A program made the position numbers and the translations under genes. Positions 17,137 through 26,062 of a DNA stretch of 49,921 nucleotides are shown here, piece by piece; within the stretch, counting starts at the first letter, position 1; every line of letters starts with the position of its first letter. Origin of the DNA: an uncultured Bryobacteraceae bacterium (GTDB lineage: Bacteria; Acidobacteriota; Terriglobia; Bryobacterales; Bryobacteraceae); contig CALKXJ010000031.1 of NCBI GenBank assembly GCA_938003835.1, forward strand, positions 1-49,921, written 5' to 3'. The notes below the pieces were generated by a model. It saw only the letters and a program-made list of their open reading frames with translations. It searched no databases and was not told the DNA's origin.

Positions 17137-17166
17137 TTTACAGCCGCTGCCTTCTTCCCTTATCAT
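17137..17166 (+). promoter_or_regulatory. Promoter for the HU-like gene
   Basis: TTTACA (17137-17142), 18-bp spacer, TATCAT (17161-17166), each five of six to consensus. The predicted start near 17173 gives a 65-base leader containing a 6-bp hairpin GGCCCG (17187-17192) / CGGGCC (17200-17205). Confidence 0.6.
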
Positions 17167-17237
17167 GAATCAGCACATTCGCCTGAGGCCCGCCACAAAC
17201 GGGCCTGGTCAAGTTCATTGGGAGAACGAAGGAGACT

Positions 17238-17540
17238 ATGGCAGAGAAAAGAATGACGCAAACCGAGTTCGTCAAGAAGATCGCCGCCGTTGCAGGCATC
17301 CCGAACAAGGTGGCCAAACAGGTCATTGAGGCGTACGCCCAGACGGCCATCGCCGAAACCAAGAAGACCGGCATGTTCGTGCTGCCGGGCCTCGGCCGGC
17401 TGGTGCGGGTGGAGCGGAAAGCCCGAATGGGGCGGAACCCGGCCACCGGTGAGCCGATCAAGATCCCGGCCAAGAAGGTGGTGAAGTTCCGCGTGGCGAA
17501 GGCCGCGCGGGACGCCATCGTGCCGCCCAAAAAGAAGTAG
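17238..17540 (+). CDS. HU/IHF-family DNA-binding protein
   Basis: A 100-residue nucleoid protein of the HU/IHF fold. The N-terminal helices are M-T-Q-T-E-F-V-K-K-I-A-A-V-A-G-I, and the beta-arm signature is G-L-G-R-L-V-R-V-E-R-K-A-R-M-G-R-N-P-A-T-G-E with the intercalating Pro in R-N-P; K-I-P-A-K-K-V-V-K-F-R and a basic tail P-P-K-K-K end the protein. It differs from canonical HU by a slightly longer N-terminus and the segment A-E-T-K-K-T-G-M-F-V-L-P, a variant common in HU paralogues. A GAAGGAG site precedes 17238. It has its own promoter and a strong terminator, so it is monocistronic. Confidence 0.92.
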   Translation: MAEKRMTQTEFVKKIAAVAGIPNKVAKQVIEAYAQTAIAETKKTGMFVLPGLGRLVRVERKARMGRNPATGEPIKIPAKKVVKFRVAKAARDAIVPPKKK

Positions 17541-17566
17541 CCTCGTAGGAGTGCACCACTAATGAA

Positions 17567-17604
17567 GAACCCCGCGACCGGAGGGCCGCGGGGTTCTTTC
17601 TGTT
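17567..17604 (+). terminator. Rho-independent terminator after the HU-like gene
   Basis: Perfect 10-bp inverted repeat GAACCCCGCG (17567-17576) / CGCGGGGTTC (17587-17596) with a 10-base loop, followed by a T-rich run. This is the strongest intrinsic terminator in the window. Confidence 0.9.
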
Positions 17605-17656
17605 CTCGCCTTGCCGAGATGAGGCTCGCCCGGGCTTTCGGGCAGCTCCTGGAAGC

Positions 17657-17824
17657 CTAGGTCTGCTTCTTTTCTTCGGCTTTGTCTTCGCTCTTCAAAG
17701 CGTTCTTGAAGTTGCGGATGCCTTCGCCCAAGCCCTTGGCCACTTCTGGAATCTTGCGGCCGCCAAACAGCAATACGGCAATTCCCAAAATGATCAAGAG
17801 CTCCGGCAAGCCAATGGATCTCAT
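17657..17824 (-). CDS. tatA: Sec-independent translocase subunit TatA/TatE
   Basis: A 55-residue TatA-type protein, which forms the pore of the twin-arginine translocase in the inner membrane. It begins [21 protein letters not shown], a single membrane helix, then the hinge [14 protein letters not shown], the amphipathic helix [10 protein letters not shown], and a charged tail. The F-G-x-x-K-I-P-E-V-A hinge is diagnostic. An AGGAGG site lies seven to eight bases upstream of 17824. TatB and TatC genes are not in the window, so this is an orphan tatA as often seen in this kind of genome. Confidence 0.93.
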   Translation of the reverse strand: MRSIGLPELLIILGIAVLLFGGRKIPEVAKGLGEGIRNFKNALKSEDKAEEKKQT

Positions 17825-17845
17825 GCGGCCTCCTAAACGACACCT

Positions 17846-18244
17846 TCATTGTATGGACGCCCGCGGTCCGGCGTCAAGCCGCCGTTTGCGCGCGGTCGCG
17901 GGGGAGATCTCGGGGGCGGGGCGACATCTTGCCGCCTCCAGCTGTCGCCAGCAGAGTTCCGAGAGCCGCTCCAGGATTCCCCGCAACTCACGGTAGCGAT
18001 CGGTCGCTGCGCGGACCTGCGGCTCGCACCCTCGAGGAATCGAGAGCTGCCGGAGTTTGCCACGGTCGGCCTGAATCAGATACCACGAGGCGTGAAGCTC
18101 GCCACGGGCGCACTTGCACCGCGCCTTGCCACAACGTCGCATGCGCAGGGAAAGAGTGCCGCGCAGCGGCAGACCTCCCTCGAGGAGTTCGACGAGGCGC
18201 GTTTTCAGTCTGGCCAGTTCGGAAGCACGGCTGTAGACACTCAC
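17846..18244 (-). CDS. DUF6788-like small Cys-rich protein
   Basis: A 132-residue protein of unknown function. It begins with a charged helix (A-S-E-L-A-R-L-K-T-R-L-V-E-L-L) and then carries a G-T-L-S-L-R-M-R-R-C-G-K-A-R-C-K-C-A-R-G core with Cys38, Cys43 and Cys45 and a nearby His51, a likely metal site. The following R-G-K-L-R-Q-L-S-I-P-R and helical Y-R-E-L-R-G-I-L-E-R-L-S-E-L segments match my memory of the DUF6788 family, often found near transposon genes. The start is a GTG at 18244, close to a minus-strand TACAAT (18271-18266). The C-terminal 20 residues are of low complexity. It lies between tatA and tRNA-Met with no partner gene. Confidence 0.7.
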   Translation of the reverse strand: MSVYSRASELARLKTRLVELLEGGLPLRGTLSLRMRRCGKARCKCARGELHASWYLIQADRGKLRQLSIPRGCEPQVRAATDRYRELRGILERLSELCWRQLEAARCRPAPEISPATARKRRLDAGPRASIQ

Positions 18245-18290
18245 AAGATCGTCTGGTATAAGCTCATTGTATCAGAGCAACTCGCTCGCG

Positions 18291-18320
18291 TTGACACCGG
18301 TAGCCCCCTGCTCGTACGCT
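18291..18320 (+). promoter_or_regulatory. Candidate tRNA-Met promoter
   Basis: A perfect TTGACA (18291-18296), 18-bp spacer, then TACGCT (18315-18320), a weak -10. The predicted start near 18327 is 13 bases before the mature tRNA. Confidence 0.5.
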
Positions 18321-18339
18321 GGTAGTGTAACGTCTTTGG

Positions 18340-18415
18340 GCCGGCGTAGCTCAGCGGTTAGAGCGACGGTCTCATAATCCGTAGGTCGTAGGTTCGAATC
18401 CTACCGCCGGCACCA
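18340..18415 (+). tRNA. tRNA-Met (anticodon CAT), elongator type
   Basis: Complete cloverleaf with acceptor stem GCCGGCG/CGCCGGC, D arm with GTAGCTCAG, anticodon loop CTCATAA with CAT at 18373-18375, T arm GGTTCGAATCC, and an encoded CCA at 18413-18415. The first acceptor pair is G-C, not the mismatched C-A of initiator tRNA. A tRNA-Ile with modified CAU anticodon cannot be fully excluded, but the arms resemble elongator Met. Confidence 0.9.
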
Positions 18416-18424
18416 CCACCCAAC

Positions 18425-19321
18425 TCACGCAGCGCCGTCGGCCCGGCCCACGATGATCTCGTAAATGCGCTCCAAATCCTCGGGTGAGTAGTAGTCGATT
18501 TCGATTCGCCCTCGTTTGTCCGACCGTGGCACGATTCTCACGCGCGTGCCGAGGACTCTTTCGAGCTCCATCACGGCGGCTTTGACGTTCGGATCCTCGA
18601 CGGTTTCGTCCACACCTTTGGGCTCCCTCGGTTCCGTCATCCGCTGAACCATCCGCTCGGTCTGGCGAACCGAATAGCCCTGTGCTACCACCTTCTCGGC
18701 GAGACGGGACTGCAACTCAGCCGAAGGAAGCCCCAGCAGGGCGCGCGCATGCCCTACTGACAGGCGGCGTTCGGCGACGAGGAGCTGAACATCGGCCGGC
18801 AGCCGCAACAATCGAATCAGGTTGGTGATGGTGGTGCGGTCCTTTCCTGTCCGCTGGCCGATCTGTTCATGACTGATCTTGAGTTCCCGCACCATGCGGT
18901 CGAAAGCGTGCGCGAGCTCGATCGGATTGAGGTCTTCCCGCTGGATGTTCTCGACCAGGCTGACCTCGAGCAGCTTGTCGTCCGCCAGGTCCTGGATGAC
19001 GGCCGGCACGCGCTCAAGACCAGCCAGTCGCGCGGCGCGAAGCCGGCGCTCGCCCGCCACCAGTTCGTACCTGTCGCCACGGCGACGCACAATCAGCGGC
19101 TGGATGACGCCGTTGGCCCGGATCGACTGAGCCAGCTCGGCAAGCCGCTCGGGCTCGAACACGGTGCGCGGCTGAAGGGGATTGGGATCGATATCCGCGA
19201 TGGGAAGCTCCCGGATCCCGGAAGGCGCCGCCGCCGGTGCGCCGGCTTCGACCCTCTTCTCAGGAAACAGAGCCGAAAGGCCCCTGCCCAGCGCTTTTCG
19301 ATGTTCTTGCGGTCTGTTCAT
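18425..19321 (-). CDS. parB: Chromosome partitioning protein ParB
   Basis: A 298-residue ParB, the CTP-dependent clamp that loads at parS and spreads to organise the origin. The N-terminal [11 protein letters not shown] is the ParA-interacting box. Next come I-D-P-N-P-L-Q-P-R, the CTP-binding G-E-R-R-L-R-A-A-R, the [16 protein letters not shown] box, a helix-turn-helix for parS ([18 protein letters not shown]), and a C-terminal dimerisation domain with R-I-E-I-D-Y-Y-S. The ATG at 19321 is 62 bp inside the end of parA; the conserved N-terminal box requires this start. It is the last gene of the mnmG-rsmG-parA-parB operon. Confidence 0.95.
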   Translation of the reverse strand: MNRPQEHRKALGRGLSALFPEKRVEAGAPAAAPSGIRELPIADIDPNPLQPRTVFEPERLAELAQSIRANGVIQPLIVRRRGDRYELVAGERRLRAARLAGLERVPAVIQDLADDKLLEVSLVENIQREDLNPIELAHAFDRMVRELKISHEQIGQRTGKDRTTITNLIRLLRLPADVQLLVAERRLSVGHARALLGLPSAELQSRLAEKVVAQGYSVRQTERMVQRMTEPREPKGVDETVEDPNVKAAVMELERVLGTRVRIVPRSDKRGRIEIDYYSPEDLERIYEIIVGRADGAA

Positions 19322-20075
19322 TTTCGAGGATCTCCTTGGCGAGCTGGATGTAGCATTCTGCGCCTCTGGAGCGGACGTCGTACATCAGAATCGGCTTGCC
19401 GTGACTCGGCGCTTCCGCCAGGCGCACGCTCCGGGGAATCACGGTGCGAAAGACCTCCCCGGCGAAAAACTCTTTGAGATCTTCGGCCACCTGTTTCGAG
19501 AGATTTGTCCTCTCATCGTACATGGTGAGCAGGATGCCCTCAATTCTCAGTTGATGATTAAAGGTCTCGCGCACCCGGTCGATCGTGTCCAGAAGTTGCG
19601 TGATGCCCTCCAAGGCAAAGAACTCGCACTGAATGGGAATGAGCACCGAATCGGCGGCAATCAAGGCGTTGAGCGTCAGCAGATCCAGGGCCGGCGGGCA
19701 GTCGATCAGGATAAACCGGTACCGGTCCCGTATCGGCTCGATCTTGTCTCTCAGGCGGAACTCCCGGCGGTTCACATCCACCAGCTCAAGATTGGCTGCG
19801 ACCAGGTTGCGGTCCGCCGGCGCGAGATGCAGCCCGTCGATGGCCGTCTCGACGATGACGGAGGCGAGATCCTCGCCGCCCACAACGGCATCGTAGATCT
19901 TGAGCGTGGGGGCCGATTTCTGGAACCCAAGGCCTGTCGTGGCATTGCCCTGGGGATCGATGTCAATGAGGAGTACTTCGAAGTCGCTGGCGGCGAGCGA
20001 AGCGGCGAGATTGATGGCGGTGGTCGTCTTCCCAACCCCGCCCTTCTGGTTGGCGATGGCAATGACCTTGCCCAT
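19260..20075 (-). CDS. parA: Chromosome partitioning ATPase ParA (Soj)
   Basis: A 271-residue ParA/Soj ATPase that moves ParB-parS complexes on the nucleoid. The deviant Walker A is K-G-G-V-G-K-T-T (11-18), followed by [15 protein letters not shown] and the Walker B region [19 protein letters not shown] and [14 protein letters not shown] are also typical. The start at 20075 begins [10 protein letters not shown] as in the family; a longer frame upstream runs into rsmG and is rejected. It is 23 bp after rsmG and its C-terminus overlaps parB by 62 bp in another frame, longer than the usual overlap of a few bases. Confidence 0.95.
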   Translation of the reverse strand: MGKVIAIANQKGGVGKTTTAINLAASLAASDFEVLLIDIDPQGNATTGLGFQKSAPTLKIYDAVVGGEDLASVIVETAIDGLHLAPADRNLVAANLELVDVNRREFRLRDKIEPIRDRYRFILIDCPPALDLLTLNALIAADSVLIPIQCEFFALEGITQLLDTIDRVRETFNHQLRIEGILLTMYDERTNLSKQVAEDLKEFFAGEVFRTVIPRSVRLAEAPSHGKPILMYDVRSRGAECYIQLAKEILENEQTARTSKSAGQGPFGSVS

Positions 20076-20098
20076 GGCGGGAGCTGTCAGCCATGGTA

Positions 20099-20731
20099 TC
20101 ACGCCTCCGAGGTGGGGCGGGGATGTTTCACGTGGAACGTTCCCAGCATCGCCACGCTTCGCTCCATCCACGGTACCCTGACAGGCTCCCTCCAGGCGAT
20201 TCGCGGGTCTCTCTCCAGCTCACGGACACTCCCTTCCCCAACTAGCACGGCAATGCAGCCGGCCAAGCGCCCCACCAGCCCGGCCAGCTCCCGCCAGGCG
20301 ACCCCGCGCGCCACTATCCAGTCGAACCTCTCCCGGCAGTCCTCCGCCCGCCCCTCGATGACCCTGAGATTCTTTACACCGCCGCATGCCTGGCGCAGGA
20401 AGACCGCCTTCCGCGAGCTCGACTCGATCAGCGCAACGCTCGATTCAGGCCGCAACACCGCAATCGGATAACCCGGAAATCCCGCCCCGGAACCGACATC
20501 GGCGATAGACAGCGGCCCCGCCGGCAGCAGGCTCCCCAGCCAGATCGACTCGGCATAGTGGCGCCGGACAATCTCATCCACGTCAGCCAAACTCGTGAGA
20601 TTCATCTTCCGGTTCCACTTTATTAACATCTCGAGGTGCTGCTCGAGTGCCTGAATCTGCGCCTCGCCCAGCCCGACACCGCCCAAACCGACCTCGGCTA
20701 ACACCTGCCGCAAGGTTTTCGCCACGGGCAC
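20099..20731 (-). CDS. rsmG: 16S rRNA (guanine527-N7)-methyltransferase RsmG
   Basis: A 210-residue SAM-dependent methyltransferase (GidB). Recognisable parts are [16 protein letters not shown], the SAM loop [22 protein letters not shown] and W-I-V-A-R-G-V-A. It starts at a GTG (20731), 13 bp after mnmG. The C-terminus reads T-F-H-V-K-H because the parS site is embedded in the coding sequence here, an arrangement also seen in other bacteria where RsmG ends in F-H-V-K-H/R. Confidence 0.94.
   Translation of the reverse strand: MPVAKTLRQVLAEVGLGGVGLGEAQIQALEQHLEMLIKWNRKMNLTSLADVDEIVRRHYAESIWLGSLLPAGPLSIADVGSGAGFPGYPIAVLRPESSVALIESSSRKAVFLRQACGGVKNLRVIEGRAEDCRERFDWIVARGVAWRELAGLVGRLAGCIAVLVGEGSVRELERDPRIAWREPVRVPWMERSVAMLGTFHVKHPRPTSEA
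20124..20139. promoter_or_regulatory. parS centromere site
   Basis: TGTTTCACGTGGAACG matches the near-universal parS consensus (TGTTTCACGTGAAACA and TGTTNCACGTGNAACA) at 15 of 16 positions for the relaxed form. It lies in the last codons of rsmG just upstream of parA, the classical position. I found no second copy by eye. Confidence 0.9.
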
Positions 20732-20744
20732 GCCTACGCCCCGT

Positions 20745-22613
20745 CTAGACGCATGCCTGTCGATCCAGCGCCATGTAGACGTCCAGGATGGCGATCGCAG
20801 CCGGCGTTACACCAGGAATCCGCCCCGCCTGCCCCAACGTCCTCGGCCGCACCCTTTCGAGCTTCTCCGCCACTTCCCGCGACAGACCCGGAATGCCCCG
20901 GAACCGGAACCCCTCGGGAATCCTTCGGCCCTCCGCCTCCCGCAACCGCTGCATCTGCCGCTCCTGCTGTAGGATGTAGCCTTCGTACTTGATCTCTGTC
21001 TCCACGGTGGCCAGCGCGCCACGGTCGGCCGGCTCCCCCAGGATCCCCCCAAGCCAACCCTCCAGTTCTCCGATGCGATTTCCGGGCCGCCGAAGCCACT
21101 GAGCGAGCGGCGGTCGCTCCTCCCCCTCGCAACGCATTCCCGGAAAGACTTCCGGATCGAACCGGGTCTCCTCAAGCGCCCGGCGAATCCTCACTTTGTG
21201 TTCCTTCTTCTTCAGGTACCTGCGCCACCGCTCCTCGCACACCAGACCCACCCGCCGCCCGATCTCAGTGAGCCGGTCATCCGCATTGTCGATCCGCAAG
21301 TGCAGGCGAAACTCGGCCCGGGAGGTGAACATCCGGTAGGGCTCGTCTGCCCCCTTGGTAACCAGGTCGTCGATGAGAATACCCGTGTAGCCCTCCGTCC
21401 TGGCAATCACGACCGGCTCGAGCCCGCCCAGGCGCCGCCCCGCGTTGATCCCCGCCAGGATCCCCTGGCAGGCTGCCTCCTCATAGCCGGACGTGCCATT
21501 GATCTGCCCCGCCAGGAACAACCCCTCGATCGCCTTCACCTCCAGGCTATGGCTCAACTCGCGTGGATCGATGGCGTCGTACTCGATGGCGTAGCCGGGC
21601 CGGATCATCTCGGCCTCCTCCAGCCCGGGAATCGACGCGATCATGGCCTCCTGCACGTCGATGGGCATGCTCGTGGGAAGCCCGTTCACGTAAATCTCGT
21701 ATGTGTCCAGGCCCTCGGGTTCGAGAAAGAGCTGGTGACGGGGCTTGTCCGGGAATTTGACGATCTTGTCCTCTATCGACGGGCAGTATCTGGGTCCGAT
21801 CCCCACGATCTGCCCGCTGTAGAGCGGTGCCCGGTGGATGTTTTCCAGGATGATTCGCTTCGTCTGTTCCGTAGTAAAAGCGATATGGCAGTCCACCTGC
21901 GGCCGCTCAATCCTGCCGGTGAGGAACGAAAGAGGCGTCGGCACAGGATCACCCGGCTGGCGCTCGAATCGCGACCAGTCGATCGTCCGGCCGTCCAGCC
22001 GGGGAGGCGTGCCCGTTTTGAGCCGCGTCCACCGAAGCCCCAAGCCCCGCAGCTGGTTACCCAGCAACTCTGACGGCGGCTCCCCGTTGCGGCCACAGCT
22101 ATACGTCGTTTCCCCGACATGCGCCAAACCGTTCAGGAACGTTCCGGTGGTGACAATGACCGCCCCGGCGCCGATCCTCCGCCCGTCTCGCAGGTACACC
22201 CCGGTCACGCGCCGGCGGGAGCCGTCGGCGATCTCGAGCGCCGCCACCTCCGCCTGCATGATCCGCAGCAGCGGCACCCGTTCCAGCATCTCCCGCATTT
22301 TCAGGCGATAAGCCTTCTTGTCGCACTGGGCACGGGGCGACCACACTGCCGGCCCCCTGCTCGTGTTAAGGAGCCGGAACTGAATACCCACCGCGTCCGT
22401 CACCAGGCCCATCAGCCCCCCCAAGGCATCCACCTCCCGAACTAGGTGCCCCTTGGCGATCCCCCCAACCGCCGGGTTGCAGGACATCTGCGCCACAAGG
22501 TCGAGATTCATGGTTACCAGCGCAGTCCTCAGCCCCATGCGAGCGCAAGCATGTGCGGCCTCGCAGCCGGCGTGCCCAGCGCCGACTACGACTACGTCAA
22601 ACCTACGGTGCAT
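20745..22613 (-). CDS. mnmG: tRNA uridine-5-carboxymethylaminomethyl modification enzyme MnmG
   Basis: A 622-residue FAD protein (GidA) that with MnmE modifies the wobble uridine of certain tRNAs. It starts with [16 protein letters not shown], the FAD-binding loop, then [15 protein letters not shown] and G-T-F-L-N-G, and ends with the conserved C-terminal helical region ([12 protein letters not shown]). I take ATG 22613; ATG 22622, three codons earlier, is possible. Neither has a ribosome-binding site, and a minus-strand TACAAT sits at 22626-22621, so a leaderless mRNA starting at or next to 22613 is likely. Its partner mnmE lies 21 kb away rather than next door. Confidence 0.95.
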   Translation of the reverse strand: MHRRFDVVVVGAGHAGCEAAHACARMGLRTALVTMNLDLVAQMSCNPAVGGIAKGHLVREVDALGGLMGLVTDAVGIQFRLLNTSRGPAVWSPRAQCDKKAYRLKMREMLERVPLLRIMQAEVAALEIADGSRRRVTGVYLRDGRRIGAGAVIVTTGTFLNGLAHVGETTYSCGRNGEPPSELLGNQLRGLGLRWTRLKTGTPPRLDGRTIDWSRFERQPGDPVPTPLSFLTGRIERPQVDCHIAFTTEQTKRIILENIHRAPLYSGQIVGIGPRYCPSIEDKIVKFPDKPRHQLFLEPEGLDTYEIYVNGLPTSMPIDVQEAMIASIPGLEEAEMIRPGYAIEYDAIDPRELSHSLEVKAIEGLFLAGQINGTSGYEEAACQGILAGINAGRRLGGLEPVVIARTEGYTGILIDDLVTKGADEPYRMFTSRAEFRLHLRIDNADDRLTEIGRRVGLVCEERWRRYLKKKEHKVRIRRALEETRFDPEVFPGMRCEGEERPPLAQWLRRPGNRIGELEGWLGGILGEPADRGALATVETEIKYEGYILQQERQMQRLREAEGRRIPEGFRFRGIPGLSREVAEKLERVRPRTLGQAGRIPGVTPAAIAILDVYMALDRQACV

Positions 22614-22616
22614 TGA

Positions 22617-22626
22617 TATCATTGTA
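22617..22626. promoter_or_regulatory. Divergent -10 boxes between mnmG and purD
   Basis: The ten bases TATCATTGTA contain TATCAT on the plus strand (22617-22622), nine bases before the purD ATG, and TACAAT on the minus strand (22626-22621), seven bases before mnmG ATG 22613. Start codons are only 18 bp apart and neither gene has a ribosome-binding site, so both transcripts would be leaderless. Confidence 0.5.
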
Positions 22627-22631
22627 CCGGT

Positions 22632-23849
22632 ATGAAAATACTGGTGATCGGCTCCGGAGGCAGGGAGCATGCCCTAGCCTGGAAACTCGCGCAAAGTCCC
22701 CTCTGCGACAAGATTCTCGCCGTGCCCGGTAATCCCGGAATCGCTCAGGTCGCCGAATGCGTCTCGCTACCCGTCTCTACACCCTCGGCTCTGGCCGACT
22801 TCGCCCGCCACGCCGCCGTTGACCTCACCATCGTCGGCCCTGAAGCCCCACTGGTGGAGGGTGTCGTCGATGCCTTTCGCGCGCACGGCCTGCGCATCAT
22901 CGGCCCCACAGCCGCGGCGGCCCGCTTGGAAGGGAGCAAAGTTTTCGCGAAACAATTCATGGCCCAGGCAGGCATCCCGACCGCGCGCTTCCGCATCGCC
23001 TCGAATGCAAACGAAGCACGCCGGCTGCTCGACGAGTTCGGCTATCCCGTGGTCATCAAAGCCGATGGGCTCGCAGGCGGCAAAGGAGTCGTCGTCGCCG
23101 AAAACCGCCCTCAAGCCATGGCCGCCCTGGACAGGCTTCCGCCCGGCGCCTTTGTGATCGAAGAGTACCTCACTGGTGAGGAGGTCAGCTTCATCGCCAT
23201 TTGCGACGGCCTCACGGCAATCCCCCTGGAACCCACGCAGGACCATAAGGCGGTCTATGACGATGACCGTGGACCCAACACCGGCGGCATGGGCGCCTAC
23301 TGCGACAGCAGAATCCTCACCTCGGCCGAGCGAAGCCGTATCATGGACACCATCATTCACCCTACGCTCGAGCGCATGCGGCAGCTCGGCACGCCTTTCA
23401 CCGGCTTTCTCTACGCAGGTCTGATGATGACCAGTGACGGCCCGAAGGTGCTCGAGTTCAACGTGCGCATGGGCGACCCCGAGGCGCAGCCGTTGATGCA
23501 CCGCATGGCCACCGACCTTGTGGCGACGCTTGTCGACGGCGCCTCCATCGAGTGGCGCCCCGAGCCGTCCGTCTGCGTCGTGCTCGCTGCCGCCGGCTAC
23601 CCCGGCACGCCACGCACCGGAGATCTGATCACAGGGATTGATGAGTGCGGCGCCACCGTCTTCCACGCCGGCACGCGCCAAACCGAAAGAGGGCTCGTGA
23701 CGGCAGGCGGCAGGGTCCTGGGCGTCACCTCCTCGGGCCCGGACCTGCCCAGCGCCATTCGCAGCACCTATGACGCCGTGCGGAAAATCCACTTCGACGG
23801 CATGCACTACCGCGCGGATATCGGCCGGAAAGGCCTCAAGCGCTGGTAG
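22632..23849 (+). CDS. purD: Phosphoribosylamine-glycine ligase PurD
   Basis: A 405-residue ATP-grasp ligase (GAR synthetase) for the second step of purine synthesis, slightly shorter than the usual 420 or so. It begins [18 protein letters not shown], followed by [23 protein letters not shown] (the ATP-grasp loop), the signature D-H-K and P-N-T-G-G-M-G-A-Y, and R-M-G-D-P-E-A-Q-P. No other pur genes are near. It starts 18 bp from the divergent mnmG start and lacks a ribosome-binding site. The tRNA-Arg gene follows 13 bp after its stop. Confidence 0.95.
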   Translation: MKILVIGSGGREHALAWKLAQSPLCDKILAVPGNPGIAQVAECVSLPVSTPSALADFARHAAVDLTIVGPEAPLVEGVVDAFRAHGLRIIGPTAAAARLEGSKVFAKQFMAQAGIPTARFRIASNANEARRLLDEFGYPVVIKADGLAGGKGVVVAENRPQAMAALDRLPPGAFVIEEYLTGEEVSFIAICDGLTAIPLEPTQDHKAVYDDDRGPNTGGMGAYCDSRILTSAERSRIMDTIIHPTLERMRQLGTPFTGFLYAGLMMTSDGPKVLEFNVRMGDPEAQPLMHRMATDLVATLVDGASIEWRPEPSVCVVLAAAGYPGTPRTGDLITGIDECGATVFHAGTRQTERGLVTAGGRVLGVTSSGPDLPSAIRSTYDAVRKIHFDGMHYRADIGRKGLKRW

Positions 23850-23852
23850 AAT
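23844..23852 (+). promoter_or_regulatory. Extended -10 promoter for tRNA-Arg
   Basis: TGGTAGAAT is an extended -10 (TGn plus TAGAAT, five of six) overlapping the purD TAG stop codon at 23847-23849; the predicted start near 23859 is four bases before the tRNA. No clear -35. Confidence 0.5.
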
Positions 23853-23862
23853 GAAGGCGGGC

Positions 23863-23939
23863 GGGGACGTAGCTCAGCAGGATAGAGCGGTCGCCTCCTA
23901 AGCGACAGGTCGGCAGTTCGAATCTGCCCGTCCCTACCA
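23863..23939 (+). tRNA. tRNA-Arg (anticodon CCT)
   Basis: Complete cloverleaf: acceptor GGGGACG/CGTCCCT with a G-U first pair, D arm GTAGCTCAG, anticodon stem GTCGC/GCGAC with loop CTCCTAA and anticodon CCT at 23897-23899, T arm GCAGTTCGAATCTGC, and an encoded CCA at 23937-23939. It reads AGG codons. Confidence 0.93.
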
Positions 23940-23946
23940 CGTTATC

Positions 23947-24930
23947 TCACCATCGCCAGTGAACCTGGGGCTTCACCCAGAGTTCATAGATTTCGCGCAC
24001 CCGCTCCATCTGGGCATCGGATAGCGGGGGAAGCTCGGAGGCCGCGACATTTTCCTCGACCTGCGAGGCCCTCTTGGCGCCCGGAATCGCGCACGTCACG
24101 CCATCGAACATCAGGATCCAGCGCAGCGCAAATTGCGCCAGAGTGCACCCCGCGGGCACGATCGCCCGCAGTTGTTCGACAGCCTCGAGCCCGGCCTCCA
24201 GATCCACCCCGGCAAACGTCTCCCCGCGGTCGAAGTACTTGCCGTCCCGGTTGAAATTCCGGTGATCGTTTCGCGGGAACGCCGTCTCGCGGCTCAGCCG
24301 CCCGGTAAGAAGCCCGCTTGCCAATGGCACACGCGCCAGCACTCCCACCTTGCGCCGGGCGGCCTCCCGAAGGAAGAGCTCTGCCGGCCGCTGGCGGAAC
24401 ATGTTGAAAATGATCTGCACGGACTGGAGGTTCGGATAGTCCATCGCCTTCAGCCCCTGCTCGACGGTCTCCACGCTCACCCCGTAATAACGAATCTTGC
24501 CCTCCTCAGCCAGCCGTTCGAGCGAGGCGAAGACGTCAGGGTTGTAATAGACGGAGTTGGGCGGACAGTGAAGCTGCAACAGGTCGATTGCCTCTGTCCC
24601 CAAATTTCGCAAGCTCCGCTCCACAAAAGCCCGCAGCTTCCCCGCCGTGTAATTGGCTTCCGTGTGCGGTTCCGCCCCGCGGCCCGCCTTGGTGGCCACA
24701 TAGATCCGCTCCGGCCTCTCTCGCAGCAATTGTCCGATCAGCCTTTCGCTCCGCCCGTTCCCATAGACGTCGGCCGTGTCAATGAAATTGACTCCCAGGT
24801 CGATCGCCCGGTGCAGGGCGCGCATTGACTCCTGGTCGTCCACCGGACCCCACGAGCCGCCGATGGCCCAGGCGCCGAAGCTCACCTCGGAGACTGACCA
24901 ACCCGTTCTGCCCAGTTCGCGATATTTCAA
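23947..24930 (-). CDS. Aldo/keto reductase
   Basis: A 327-residue NADPH-dependent oxidoreductase of the aldo/keto reductase barrel family. The catalytic tetrad is visible: Asp51 and Tyr56 (D-T-A-D-V-Y), Lys81 (V-A-T-K-A-G) and His121 (L-Q-L-H-C). The start M-K-Y-R-E-L-G-R-T-G is typical. The C-terminal segment A-I-P-G-A-K-R-A-S-Q-V-E-E-N is the usual NADPH-binding G-A-x-x-x-x-Q-x-x-E-N pattern. The class V aminotransferase gene ends 10 bp upstream on the same strand, so proS, aminotransferase and this gene may be one operon. Substrate is unknown. Confidence 0.92.
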   Translation of the reverse strand: MKYRELGRTGWSVSEVSFGAWAIGGSWGPVDDQESMRALHRAIDLGVNFIDTADVYGNGRSERLIGQLLRERPERIYVATKAGRGAEPHTEANYTAGKLRAFVERSLRNLGTEAIDLLQLHCPPNSVYYNPDVFASLERLAEEGKIRYYGVSVETVEQGLKAMDYPNLQSVQIIFNMFRQRPAELFLREAARRKVGVLARVPLASGLLTGRLSRETAFPRNDHRNFNRDGKYFDRGETFAGVDLEAGLEAVEQLRAIVPAGCTLAQFALRWILMFDGVTCAIPGAKRASQVEENVAASELPPLSDAQMERVREIYELWVKPQVHWRW

Positions 24931-24940
24931 CCGTGTTCTC

Positions 24941-26062
24941 CTAAACCAGTTCCCGCAGCTCTCGCTCGAGCCGCTCCAGGTCCGATTCGTCGTTATAAAA
25001 ATGCGGCGCCACCCTCAGGCTGCCGTGCCGCGCCGAGACGAGCACCCGCCGGACTTTGAGCTCCGCCGCCAGCCGGGAGGCATCCACCGAAGGAAAACGC
25101 GCCGTCACGACGGGGCTCGGCCGCCCCGCAGAAAGCCGGCCGAGCACGCCACCGCAGCGTCCCAGGACCTCCCCGGTCAACGCCGCCAGCTCCCGCACGC
25201 GCCGCTCGATCCGGTCGGGTCCGATCTCGAGCATCATTTCGATGGATGCCCCCATCGCGTACAGGGAGGGAAAATTCAGCATCCCGCCCTCGTAGCGCTC
25301 CGCGGCGTCGCTAAACTCCGGCAGACCGTGATGCAGATCGTCCACGTTCCGCCAGCCCTTGTGGCTTCGCCAGCCGATCACCGTGGGCACCAGCTCGCGC
25401 CGCAGATCCGGCCGCACATACATGAAGCCCGCCCCTGAGGGCCCGAGAAGCCACTTGTAGGCGTCCACCGCCATCATGGCGGGCAGGAGCTTCGAGGCGT
25501 CGAACTCCAAAGCGCCGAGACTCTGCGTGGCGTCGACATACAGCAGCACGCCCCTGCGGCGCATGAAGTCGGAAACCTCTTCGAGAGGAACCTCGAAACC
25601 TGTCGCGTAATTCACCGAACTGAGCACCACCAGCCGGGTGGTCGGCGTGACGGCATCGTAAAGGCGTTCGAACGGGACCTCGACGAACTCCACGCCGCGC
25701 CGGGCCAGCGCTGCCGCGCAGTACAGGTTATTCGGGAACTCATCGGCCAGCGTGATGACCCGCTCGCCGGGCCTTAATTCCAACCCCCCGAGCAACACCC
25801 CCAGCGCCGTAGCGGCATTCGTGACGAAGGCGACGTCGTCGGCTGAACAGTGGATCAGCCGCGCGGCCAGCTCCCGGATCCGGTCCGCGTCGTCGAACCA
25901 CGAGAGAAAGTCAGCGCAGGCGTATTCCTCGCGCCGCCGCAGGTGGCCCTCCAGGGCAGCCACGGCACGCCGCGGCAGCTGGCCGAAGGTGGCGGCGTTC
26001 AGCGCGGTCCACCGCTTGAGCGCCGGGAACTGGCTCCGCAACTGCCGCCAGTCAACCTCCAT
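24941..26062 (-). CDS. Class V aminotransferase family protein
   Basis: A 373-residue PLP enzyme of the class V (cysteine desulfurase/isopenicillin epimerase-like) group. Landmarks are [23 protein letters not shown] (Asp178) and Lys203 in [12 protein letters not shown], the likely PLP lysine, where W-L-L-G-P is typical of the isopenicillin N epimerase/EgtE side of the family. There is no reactive Cys loop as in true desulfurases, so it is likely a lyase, epimerase or transaminase with unknown substrate. Its ATG overlaps the end of proS by 11 bp, so it is translationally coupled. Confidence 0.85.
   Translation of the reverse strand: MEVDWRQLRSQFPALKRWTALNAATFGQLPRRAVAALEGHLRRREEYACADFLSWFDDADRIRELAARLIHCSADDVAFVTNAATALGVLLGGLELRPGERVITLADEFPNNLYCAAALARRGVEFVEVPFERLYDAVTPTTRLVVLSSVNYATGFEVPLEEVSDFMRRRGVLLYVDATQSLGALEFDASKLLPAMMAVDAYKWLLGPSGAGFMYVRPDLRRELVPTVIGWRSHKGWRNVDDLHHGLPEFSDAAERYEGGMLNFPSLYAMGASIEMMLEIGPDRIERRVRELAALTGEVLGRCGGVLGRLSAGRPSPVVTARFPSVDASRLAAELKVRRVLVSARHGSLRVAPHFYNDESDLERLERELRELV

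Noticed and set aside
18340-18415. Initiator tRNA-fMet
   Set aside because: The first acceptor pair is G-C; initiators have a mismatch there.
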